A DNA stretch of 64,000 nucleotides from a virus: positions 62,001 through 126,000 of IMG/VR virus record IMGVR_UViG_3300037485_001872. One strand, written 5' to 3'. A program made the translations under genes and the position numbers. The notes under the pieces are model-generated. The model ran no database searches. It was given only the letters and a program-made list of their open reading frames with translations, and was not told where the DNA came from. Positions 8,277-13,986 of this stretch are shown one piece after another (position 1 is the stretch's first letter; every line of letters begins with the position of its first letter).

Positions 8277-8277
8277 T

Positions 8278-8640
8278 ATGGAACAAAATAATGTAACAAT
8301 GAGCGACTTCAGTACCTTTAGATTTTTTTGGTCAGATGCACCTAATTCGGCTCCCGCAAGTTCAAGCCTTATAACCTTTCCTTTAATTCAAGGTGTTGCT
8401 CAATCAACCTCCTCTGATAAAGACGTTGTAAATCCAGAACATTATAAAAAAGGAAAAGTGGAATGTATTGATGCTATTGAGTCGGCCACCGTTGGTAAGA
8501 CAGGGATTGAGGCTACTGATACAGGTAATGTTTTGAAATATTTGTGGAGGTTTGAGAGTAAGAATGGGTTAACAGATGTTAAAAAGGCTTTGTGGTATCT
8601 TAATCATTTAATAGCTCATTTAGAAAGTAAAAATGGATAG
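8278..8640 (+). CDS. DUF3310 family protein
   Basis: Residues 45-118 match the phage family annotated DUF3310 or, loosely, 'nucleotide kinase': DVVNPEHYKKGKVECIDAIE, then DTGNVLKYLWRFESKNG and DVKKALWYLNHLI. The N-terminal 45 residues are Ser/Pro-rich and probably disordered. The molecular role of the family is not firmly known; it is common in replication regions. The gene starts 2 nt after the chaperonin stop and overlaps the next gene, so it is part of that operon. It ends in TAG, showing that TAG is an ordinary stop codon here. Confidence 0.8.
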   Translation: MEQNNVTMSDFSTFRFFWSDAPNSAPASSSLITFPLIQGVAQSTSSDKDVVNPEHYKKGKVECIDAIESATVGKTGIEATDTGNVLKYLWRFESKNGLTDVKKALWYLNHLIAHLESKNG

Positions 8641-8875
8641 ACCTACATATATAAAATACTTAGAAGCAAATGCTGCTGTCAATATTTTATTTGAGTATTC
8701 TAATGAATTTGGGAAACGAAAACTTTCTATAATGGAATTCAATGATAAAGTGAATTTATTTATGCTCATTCCACAATTTCATTTCTTTAAAGATTGGGTG
8801 ATAAAGCATTATAACAATAAATTTCATATTAATTTCTTATTTGATGTTACGGGGGGTTTAATAAAGATTTCATGA
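8633..8875 (+). CDS. Hypothetical protein, 80 aa
   Basis: An aromatic-rich small protein (MDRPTYIKYLEANAAVNILF...) overlapping its neighbours by 8 nt upstream and 4 nt downstream. Segments FMLIPQFHFFKDWVIKHY and FHINFLFDVTGG alternate hydrophobic and polar residues, suggesting beta strands rather than membrane helices. I recognise no family. Its position between DUF3310 and the helicase suggests a replication accessory, by context only. Confidence 0.6.
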   Translation: MDRPTYIKYLEANAAVNILFEYSNEFGKRKLSIMEFNDKVNLFMLIPQFHFFKDWVIKHYNNKFHINFLFDVTGGLIKIS

Positions 8876-9849
8876 GTAAAATTAAACAATGGACAGATAG
8901 TGTAAATTTAGCAGTTAAAGAAATAGGTAGATTTCAGTCTGGAGAAAGTAGACCTTTGAGTTGTGGTATACCACATGTTGACATTAATTTAGTAGGTGGG
9001 TTACGTGGTAAAACTATTTTTACTCTTGCTGGGTATACAGGAATGGGAAAAACGTACCTAAGTCAACGTATTATTAATGGAACGATAGAAAATAATCCAA
9101 ACTCTAAGATAGCCGTGTTAAAAATGAATTTTGAAATGAGTGTTTCAGAACTTATATTACGTAGGTTACAAATGGAGACCCATCTATCAATTGAAGAAAT
9201 TTTATTATCTCCACCATCAGATGCTGCTCTTTTTAAGTCTATAATTGACAAAGAAAGAGGTTCATCTACAGTACATATTGAACAAGCACTTACCCCAGAA
9301 GAATTTGAAAAAGAGTGTAGAATATTTTTAGACAGTAATACAGATAAAGATTTAGCTATTATAGAGCTTGACCACTGCTCCCTCGTACAAGGAGAGGATA
9401 AAAAAAGAGCTGTGGATAAAATGGTGGAGATTTGTATAAAATTAAAGCAAGAATATGATAATTCTTTCTTTTTGCTACTAGCGCAATTAAATCGGTCTTT
9501 AGAAGGGCGTACTCTTATAACTGAGTTAGCTCCTAGGTTATCCGATGTTTATGCTAGTAGTACCATGGGGTTTGCTAGTACTGTTATATTAATAGTACAT
9601 CAACCTAGTAGAATGGGTATTCAAAAGTATTTGACACTAAATGTTGAAAAGTATCATTATCTTTCCGATTTTTTCATAGAGGGTAATAGTGATAGGTGGG
9701 CTTCTTTAGATACATATAAAACAATATTTTATCATTATGTTAAAAATAGGGTGTCTAGTGAAATACCTGATATTTTTGCTGAAAGGTATGGTGTGGCTCC
9801 TATAGAGAAGAAATATACAGATAGTGTAGAAAAATTAAATGATTTCTAA
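8872..9849 (+). CDS. DnaB-like replicative helicase ATPase domain
   Basis: A RecA-fold ATPase of 325 aa. Walker A is AGYTGMGKTYLSQ near residues 53-65, Walker B is LAIIELDHCSLV near 161-172, followed by a sensor-type strand FFLLLAQLNRSLEGR and LAPRLSDVYASSTMGFASTVILIVHQ, which match DnaB motifs H3 and H4 (lsQLnR.. and ..lsD...S..i...aD). The DnaB N-terminal collar domain is missing; only about 40 residues precede the core (SCGIPHVDINLVGGL). It is therefore a short SF4 helicase like the helicase half of T7 gp4. No primase gene is in the window. The ATG start overlaps the upstream stop. Confidence 0.85.
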   Translation: MSKIKQWTDSVNLAVKEIGRFQSGESRPLSCGIPHVDINLVGGLRGKTIFTLAGYTGMGKTYLSQRIINGTIENNPNSKIAVLKMNFEMSVSELILRRLQMETHLSIEEILLSPPSDAALFKSIIDKERGSSTVHIEQALTPEEFEKECRIFLDSNTDKDLAIIELDHCSLVQGEDKKRAVDKMVEICIKLKQEYDNSFFLLLAQLNRSLEGRTLITELAPRLSDVYASSTMGFASTVILIVHQPSRMGIQKYLTLNVEKYHYLSDFFIEGNSDRWASLDTYKTIFYHYVKNRVSSEIPDIFAERYGVAPIEKKYTDSVEKLNDF

Positions 9850-9850
9850 A

Positions 9851-9867
9851 TTGTAATATTTTTGTCA
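9851..9867 (+). promoter_or_regulatory. Tandem TGTMA element, copy 2
   Basis: TTGTAATATTTTTGTCA carries TGTAA and TGTCA half-sites 11 bp apart. Its first base is exactly 33 nt before the TTG of the downstream -33 box, as in copies 3 and 4. Confidence 0.6.
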
Positions 9868-9883
9868 GGAAAAAATAAAACTA

Positions 9884-9913
9884 TTGTATATTTTAATAAT
9901 TATTGTATATTTG
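9884..9913 (+). promoter_or_regulatory. Leaderless-type promoter
   Basis: TTG at 9884-9886, a 19-bp spacer and the -7 box TATATTTG at 9906-9913 form a full Bacteroidota promoter. The start codon ATG follows 4 nt later at 9918. Confidence 0.85.
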
Positions 9914-9917
9914 TATT

Positions 9918-10454
9918 ATGATTTTTAACGTAGAATTAGTGATTAAATCAGGAGTAAGTGATTCAGAAATAATTACACTCCTAACTATTAAAAACAAGGG
10001 TTATGAATACTTAGCCATTCGTACTGACCAATTAAATTCTCTCAAAGATAAGGAATTTGTGGAAATGGTGAAAGGTAAGGTTGGAACCCCTACTTATATG
10101 AATGCACGTCTTAGTAAAAAAGGAAAAGACTTTTTAAGGGATATTAGTATTCCTGGCGTTTCTGAAGAAGCAAAACAAGTATTAACTAATGCTTGTTCAT
10201 CTTATGAATCCAGAGGTTTTGGAGAAAAAATAGGGAATAAAAAAAGAGCTGTCTCTTTAATATCATGGTTTTTAATTGAAACAAGTTTTTCAGCTGAACA
10301 AGTCTGTAAAGCTATTTCGGATTATATATGGGGAGTAGGGGAACTTACCTATTGTACTCTTCTACCTAACCTTATATGGAAACCAATGTCTGTATTTGAG
10401 ACCAAGCCAAATACCGCAGATTCAAAACTATATAAATTGATGACACAAAAATAA
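9918..10454 (+). CDS. Putative DNA-binding protein with HTH-like N-terminus, 178 aa
   Basis: The start is ATG 9918, 4 nt after the -7 box; the in-frame TTG at 9903 lies inside the promoter and is rejected. The first 75 residues (DSEIITLLTIKNKGYEYL, then NARLSKKGKDFL) look like a winged-helix domain, with a final '..LSkKGkdFL' wing often seen in such folds; the remainder is helical and ends in an aromatic-rich stretch. It may act in replication, since it follows the helicase, or regulate the TGTMA promoters; both are guesses. I do not recognise a named family. Confidence 0.55.
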   Translation: MIFNVELVIKSGVSDSEIITLLTIKNKGYEYLAIRTDQLNSLKDKEFVEMVKGKVGTPTYMNARLSKKGKDFLRDISIPGVSEEAKQVLTNACSSYESRGFGEKIGNKKRAVSLISWFLIETSFSAEQVCKAISDYIWGVGELTYCTLLPNLIWKPMSVFETKPNTADSKLYKLMTQK

Positions 10455-10476
10455 TTCTCGATTCGCAAATCACAAA

Positions 10477-10493
10477 TTGTCATATTTTTGTAA
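10477..10493 (+). promoter_or_regulatory. Tandem TGTMA element, copy 3
   Basis: TTGTCATATTTTTGTAA carries two TGTMA half-sites 11 bp apart and begins exactly 33 nt before the TTG of the -33 box at 10510. Confidence 0.6.
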
Positions 10494-10517
10494 CAAAAAA
10501 AGAATAAATTTGTTACA
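10489..10517 (+). promoter_or_regulatory. Inverted repeat overlapping the -33 box (candidate operator)
   Basis: TGTAACAAA and TTTGTTACA are perfect 9-bp inverted arms around an 11-nt AT-rich centre. The right arm contains the -33 TTTG and the left arm contains the second TGTMA half-site, so a protein bound here would compete with the polymerase or with whatever binds the TGTMA element. Confidence 0.5.
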
Positions 10518-10540
10518 TTGAAAAAATTGTTGTATATTTG
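10509..10540 (+). promoter_or_regulatory. Leaderless-type promoter
   Basis: TTTG at 10509-10512, a 20-bp spacer and TATATTTG at 10533-10540 form the promoter. ATG 10545 follows 4 nt after the -7 box. Confidence 0.85.
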
Positions 10541-10544
10541 TAAT

Positions 10545-10688
10545 ATGGTTTTGAAAGTAAAAAGAAATAGAGAATCAAAATCGGTAAGGAGACAGCGACA
10601 ATTAATAAGAAGAAAGCTACTTCAAAGATGTGTGGCCTCTAAGAAAAAGTATAAACGTTCATTTTATAAAAATATTGAGAAGAATTAA
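10545..10688 (+). CDS. Small highly basic protein, 47 aa
   Basis: A 47-codon frame (MVLKVKRNRESKSVRRQRQL...) with over a third Lys and Arg, starting 4 nt after a strong -7 box. It is too basic to be anything but a nucleic-acid or phosphate-surface binder. It contains a single Cys and no zinc motif. As the first product of a separately controlled transcript it could be a small transcription or translation modulator; the function is unknown. It is followed by a 238-nt gene-free stretch. Confidence 0.7.
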   Translation: MVLKVKRNRESKSVRRQRQLIRRKLLQRCVASKKKYKRSFYKNIEKN

Positions 10689-10926
10689 AACACTTCTCAA
10701 AAATCGGTACTACTCCTCTGACAAAGGAGTGCTAAAAGACCTTATTACAACGTGAATAATAGAAATATTATAGGGCTGGTAGTTTAAGGTAGTACAGTGG
10801 AGGTGTCATCTCCTCACGGGAAAGCACCACTCTGCTTCTGTAATGAGTGAGCTAAAATAAGTCCGAGCATAAATAAGGCATAGCTTTCCTAATTTAAATT
10901 TTAGAAATTAAAAACAAAAAAAATAT
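10689..10926 (+). ncRNA. Putative structured intercistronic RNA
   Basis: This 238-nt gap has stops in all frames and several complementary segments. Local hairpins are 10712-10717/10725-10730 (ACTCCT/AGGAGT), 10756-10760/10767-10771 and 10796-10800/10827-10831 (AGTGG/CCACT). A longer stem CTTATTACA 10741-10749 pairs with TGTAATGAG 10839-10847 with one wobble. Further matches GTACTAC 10707/GTAGTAC 10789 and GGGAAAGC 10818/GCTTTCCT 10883 would form pseudoknots. One or two 7-bp matches are expected by chance in this length, so the fold is tentative. It may be a regulatory leader for the secreted protein downstream or a processed small RNA. Confidence 0.4.
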
Positions 10927-11796
10927 ATGAAAAAACTATTAATACTAGCGTTATGCTTAATCGCTTACAATTCAAAAGCAGATAGTGAAAACTGTCCAAC
11001 CTCTGTCTCTTACAATAGTTCTAAGAAGCAGTTTACTTTTTATTATGCTGGAGGTATTCCAAAAGATGGTAATGGAAATTCTAACTATGACCGAATACAA
11101 ATTGAAAATAGTATTGGTCAAGGAAGTCAATGGTATACAAAAGGAGGGGTTAAAATAAAAATCCTTTCTAAAACCTCCACCACTTTAGTTACAAACAATG
11201 CCTCAGATTCTTTAGATGGAACCTCAGAAATGTATACATCAGGGAAGCATAAGGATAAGATAACTTATTGGCAGGGGAATGTTGATTTAAAACATGATTA
11301 TAGTTCTAGTGATAAACGCTTTATTAACCATTGTTATTATGATGCCCCACTTCCTGTTAAACTAATTTCTTTCTCCTATAGTAAAGAATTATTTAGTTTT
11401 AAATGGGTGACGGCCTCCGAAATTGATAATGAAAAATTTATGATTCAGGAGAGTGAAGATTGTACAAATTGGCATACTATACTGGAAATACAATCAAAAA
11501 ATTCAAATTCTACTTCTAATACTTATTATTCATGTATGTACTTACACCCCTCTGGATTTTATAGAATAGTACAGAGAGATTTTAATGGGGTGATGGAAAC
11601 TTTTCAACCCATTTACTTATATAAAGATGCTCCAAATATTTCAATAATAGATGATGTAATAACAACAGGGTCTCTTTCCACTATATTAAATATTGTTGGA
11701 GATGTTGTTTTTGAAGGAATTGGGAGTGTTAGACTTATCCCAGGTTATTATTTTATTCTTTCTGAGGATAAATGGTTTAAAATTCAAATTAAATAA
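10927..11796 (+). CDS. Secreted protein with host-type 'LPVxL' module
   Basis: This 289-aa protein begins with a signal peptide (MKKLLILALCLIAYNSKA, cleavage probably near residue 18). Residues 20-135 form a beta-rich domain. Residues about 139-205 carry PLPVKLISFSYSKELFSF, then KWVTASEIDNEKFMIQES and DCTNWHTI, the module typical of Bacteroidota extracellular and type IX secreted proteins. The end, LIPGYYFILSEDKWFKIQIK, resembles the last strands of a type IX sorting domain. A phage gene for such a protein was probably taken from a host. It may coat the infected cell surface, for example to block superinfection; this is inferred. It follows a structured intercistronic RNA. Confidence 0.75.
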   Translation: MKKLLILALCLIAYNSKADSENCPTSVSYNSSKKQFTFYYAGGIPKDGNGNSNYDRIQIENSIGQGSQWYTKGGVKIKILSKTSTTLVTNNASDSLDGTSEMYTSGKHKDKITYWQGNVDLKHDYSSSDKRFINHCYYDAPLPVKLISFSYSKELFSFKWVTASEIDNEKFMIQESEDCTNWHTILEIQSKNSNSTSNTYYSCMYLHPSGFYRIVQRDFNGVMETFQPIYLYKDAPNISIIDDVITTGSLSTILNIVGDVVFEGIGSVRLIPGYYFILSEDKWFKIQIK

Positions 11797-11797
11797 T

Positions 11798-11845
11798 ATG
11801 AAATATAAACACGCAGATTACGAAAATATTTTTGAAGTGCTATGA
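11798..11845 (+). CDS. Possible 15-aa leader peptide
   Basis: A 15-codon frame (MKYKHADYENIFEVL) starts 1 nt after the upstream stop and ends in an ATGA overlap with the phosphatase-like gene. It may serve only to couple translation. The evidence is spacing alone. Confidence 0.25.
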   Translation: MKYKHADYENIFEVL

Positions 11846-12186
11846 ACGTTCTGTTTATTTGTACCTCAAACAAAGATAGGAGCGTTGCCCTAGAAAACTA
11901 TTTTGAAGATGTTTTTACCTCCCATAAGTATAGAAGTGCTGGAATTAACAAATACTTCACAGAGCAGAAGAAAACACACTATTTAACCTATAAGGATATT
12001 GAGTGGGCTGATTTTATTGTATTTGCAGAGGATATTCATAGAGAGGTGGTGAAACGTGATTTTGGTTATGAATGTATACAGTTTAAGCAATCTGAGATTC
12101 TTAATTTAGGTGAATACACTAAAGGAAATATTGAAGAAGATTATTTGACAAGAGCTGAGTTAAAATTATTTCGTTACTTGTCTTAA
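11842..12186 (+). CDS. Low molecular weight tyrosine phosphatase-like protein
   Basis: The 114-aa protein opens MNVLFICTSNKDRSVALENYF, where C7 and R13 form the C(X)5R(S) phosphate-binding loop of the LMW-PTP fold. KYRSAGINKYF and IEWADFIVFAEDIHREVV follow, matching the small predicted phosphatase group COG4551 ('SAG', 'aD.I.vme..H'). The C-terminal DP acid motif of classical LMW-PTP is not evident. Such an enzyme could remove phosphate from host tyrosine kinase targets or act as an arsenate-reductase-like protein; the substrate is unknown. It shares a transcript with the secreted protein and ends before a structured RNA with a strong terminator. Confidence 0.7.
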   Translation: MNVLFICTSNKDRSVALENYFEDVFTSHKYRSAGINKYFTEQKKTHYLTYKDIEWADFIVFAEDIHREVVKRDFGYECIQFKQSEILNLGEYTKGNIEEDYLTRAELKLFRYLS

Positions 12187-12297
12187 AGCTATTCCCAGAT
12201 GGGTGGGAATCTACGTTGATTAGGAATGCCCCAGGAGTTTATGCTCACTAAGTATTCGCCAGCGCATAAAGGCAAAAAAGCTATTTGTCCCCATACT
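12187..12297 (+). ncRNA. Putative structured RNA between phosphatase gene and terminator
   Basis: This stretch has no ORF but two good hairpins: ATTCCCA 12191-12197 with TGGGAAT 12204-12210, and TTTATGC 12238-12244 with GCATAAA 12264-12270. The latter is extended across a 7-nt bulge by TGCC 12227-12230 with GGCA 12271-12274. AGCTATT occurs at both 12187 and 12279. It ends at a strong terminator, so it would be the 3' part of the upstream message or a small RNA processed from it. I recognise no known riboswitch. Confidence 0.4.
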
Positions 12298-12325
12298 AGC
12301 CTCCTTCGGGGGGCTTTTTATTTTT
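12298..12325 (+). terminator. Strong rho-independent terminator
   Basis: AGCCTCC and GGGGGCT pair over 7 bp (one T-G) with a TTCG tetraloop and a long T-rich tail. It ends the operon starting at 10545. Confidence 0.92.
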
Positions 12326-12340
12326 GTCATATTTATGTCA
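12324..12340 (+). promoter_or_regulatory. Tandem TGTMA element, copy 4
   Basis: TTGTCATATTTATGTCA carries two TGTCA half-sites 11 bp apart, starting in the terminator tail and exactly 33 nt before the -33 TTG at 12357. Confidence 0.6.
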
Positions 12341-12356
12341 ATTGAAAAATTAATGC

Positions 12357-12386
12357 TTGTTTATCTAACAAAATTTTGTATCTTTG
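12357..12386 (+). promoter_or_regulatory. Leaderless-type promoter
   Basis: TTG at 12357-12359, a 19-bp spacer and TATCTTTG at 12379-12386 form the promoter; ATG 12391 follows 4 nt later. Confidence 0.85.
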
Positions 12387-12390
12387 TATC

Positions 12391-12816
12391 ATGAATTTAG
12401 GTATAGCGATTGCTCTTGCAGCAGAGAAATTTAAAAACAAAACAGATAAGGCTGGTCAACCCTACATCCTACACTGCCTTCGGGTTATGAATAAGATGAA
12501 TCATAATGATTTTGAGCTTATGTGTATAGCTGTTTTACATGATGTTGTAGAAGATACTGATGTTTCAATATCTAACCTATATGAAATGGGATTTTCAACC
12601 AGAATATGTCAAGCTGTTTACGTATTAACCCATAGTAAAGGAGAATCATATGATACTTATATCAAGTGTGTAGCAACTAATTCTGATGCTGTAAAGGTGA
12701 AATTAGCAGACTTAAAAGATAATTCTGATATTACACGCCTCAAGGGATTGACCAAAGCAGATTTCGATAGAATGGAAAAGTATCATAGAAGTTTTATTTA
12801 CCTATCTAAAATATAA
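12391..12816 (+). CDS. HD-domain alarmone hydrolase-like protein (SpoT/MESH1 type)
   Basis: This 141-aa protein matches the hydrolase domain of RelA/SpoT and the small alarmone hydrolase MESH1. It shows KAGQPYILHCLRV (first His), the HD motif LHDVVEDTD at residues about 48-56, AVYVLTHSKGESYDTYI, and the closing motif VKLADLKDN near residue 103. All metal ligands of the family appear present. Such enzymes hydrolyse (p)ppGpp, so the phage could blunt the stringent response; other nucleotide substrates are possible. ATG 12391 lies 4 nt from the -7 box, and an in-frame TTG at 12376 is rejected because it lies in the promoter. Confidence 0.85.
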   Translation: MNLGIAIALAAEKFKNKTDKAGQPYILHCLRVMNKMNHNDFELMCIAVLHDVVEDTDVSISNLYEMGFSTRICQAVYVLTHSKGESYDTYIKCVATNSDAVKVKLADLKDNSDITRLKGLTKADFDRMEKYHRSFIYLSKI

Positions 12817-12818
12817 TC

Positions 12819-13139
12819 ATGGGAGAATTTGTAGAGTATAACGAAGCATTAGATTTACAGGAACTAGGAATGACTACAGATTATTTTGCAGTTTATTCTG
12901 TAGCTGATAAATCAAGGGTTTATGCTCCTGATTATATAAGGGGGGGTGCTATACCTGCCCCACTATACCAACAAGTAGTGGATTGGTTTGAAAAAGAACA
13001 TCAAATATTCATTGGTAAAACAGGATATAATGATGGTGTAACTCCTAAACGATTTGTATACCATGTTGACTCTCTATATTGTGATGAACAATCATATGAT
13101 GGAGCTATTAAAGAAGCAATAAAAATTATAAAACAATGA
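12819..13139 (+). CDS. Hypothetical phage protein, 106 aa
   Basis: The sequence (YNEALDLQELGMTTDYFAVY ... PAPLYQQVVDWFEKEHQIF) has the style of a small protein family common in Bacteroidota phages in which 'EAL.LkELGfd' is followed by 'aPLyqQ.fdWFr.kh'. No catalytic motif is visible, and I do not know its function. It follows the alarmone hydrolase by 2 nt and overlaps the next gene (ATGA). Confidence 0.75.
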   Translation: MGEFVEYNEALDLQELGMTTDYFAVYSVADKSRVYAPDYIRGGAIPAPLYQQVVDWFEKEHQIFIGKTGYNDGVTPKRFVYHVDSLYCDEQSYDGAIKEAIKIIKQ

Positions 13140-13288
13140 AAAATAGACGTTTAGAAAGAGAAGCCGATGGTGTTAGTAACATTATAATTGACTTAATTTC
13201 AGAGATTAATTCTCTGGAGGATGAGATTCAAAATTTAGAAGAGAAAGTTGAACGATTGGAAGATGAGTTGACTGACTTAAAAGCTTAA
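13136..13288 (+). CDS. Small coiled-coil protein, 50 aa
   Basis: A 50-codon frame starting in the upstream stop (ATGA). Residues 18-48 (SEINSLEDEIQNLEEKVERL and onward) form a near-perfect leucine heptad repeat, so it should form a parallel coiled-coil dimer. No basic DNA-binding region as in bZIP proteins is present, apart from a short MKNRRLERE start. It is the last gene before the bidirectional terminator. Confidence 0.75.
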   Translation: MKNRRLEREADGVSNIIIDLISEINSLEDEIQNLEEKVERLEDELTDLKA

Positions 13289-13306
13289 CCTTATACCCAT
13301 TAAATG

Positions 13307-13332
13307 AAAAAAGCCCCTATTTGGGGCTTTTT
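13307..13332. terminator. Bidirectional terminator at the strand switch
   Basis: AAAAAGCCCC and GGGGCTTTTT are perfect inverted arms around a 5-nt loop, giving a T-tailed hairpin on both strands. It separates the plus-strand left arm from the minus-strand virion genes. Confidence 0.92.
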
Positions 13333-13335
13333 CTT

Positions 13336-13986
13336 TTACATGCTCTCTGGAAAATAATATCGTAAATTACTAGTATTTGGTATTTGTTCCTTTAACATCT
13401 GTGTCACATAAAATCTACTACGGCCATAGTCTTTTGCAGCTAAATTTATAGAAGAGTAAATTTCGTTAGTCTCTATATTAATTACAGGTGTACCTTTTGT
13501 TTTAGATATTTTATCTCTACATTCTTTTGACTTAGGTATTCCTAATAGACTTTTCAACAATCCTCTTCTTGTTCCTTCTGCCATTTGTTTCCCTCTATTA
13601 GATGCTGCTCCTTTTGCTCTTGCTTCTGGAGTCCTTACTTTTCCAATTTGCCATTCTGACATTTTTCTTCTAGTTTCCTCTGAATATACTGGAGGTAATA
13701 AATCTGTGGCAGGTAGTATACAATTTAATCCTACTTCTGGGTCTAATACATTATAATACTCTCCCCAATATCTTTCCTTAATAAATCTATTATCAAAATT
13801 ACATTCTTCAATTATAGTGAAGATGTGGTTTTCCCATCCGTATTTTTGAATTGACCTGTATATGATGGTTTGTCCTACAACCTCACTTCTTTTATAGTTA
13901 CTTTTTCTCTTTGTTATATTTAAAGTAGAACCAACATAAATCCTTCCAGAAGGACTTGTAATCATATAAATCCATGCTTTTCTCAT
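13336..13986 (-). CDS. GIY-YIG homing endonuclease with NUMOD modules
   Basis: The 216-aa protein starts with a GIY-YIG nuclease domain (WIYMITSPSGRIYVGSTLN, residues 4-22, with the catalytic Arg expected just after and a Glu near residue 72). NUMOD3-type DNA-binding segments follow (SEETRRKMSEWQIGKVRTPE, residues about 105-125), and a C-terminal NUMOD1 helix-turn-helix (VINIETNEIYSSINLAAKDYG). It is a free-standing selfish gene placed directly after the 4974-aa gene, whose stop it overlaps. No intron boundaries are visible. Confidence 0.88.
   Translation of the reverse strand: MRKAWIYMITSPSGRIYVGSTLNITKRKSNYKRSEVVGQTIIYRSIQKYGWENHIFTIIEECNFDNRFIKERYWGEYYNVLDPEVGLNCILPATDLLPPVYSEETRRKMSEWQIGKVRTPEARAKGAASNRGKQMAEGTRRGLLKSLLGIPKSKECRDKISKTKGTPVINIETNEIYSSINLAAKDYGRSRFYVTQMLKEQIPNTSNLRYYFPESM

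Noticed and set aside
10770-10840. A tRNA-Asp-like stretch: GGTAGTTTAAGGTAG followed by a 4-bp stem with a 7-nt GTGTCAT loop (anticodon GTC).
   Set aside because: There is no T-arm with a TTC loop, the acceptor stem needs a mismatch and two wobbles, and the variable region does not fit. It is kept only as part of a possible structured RNA.
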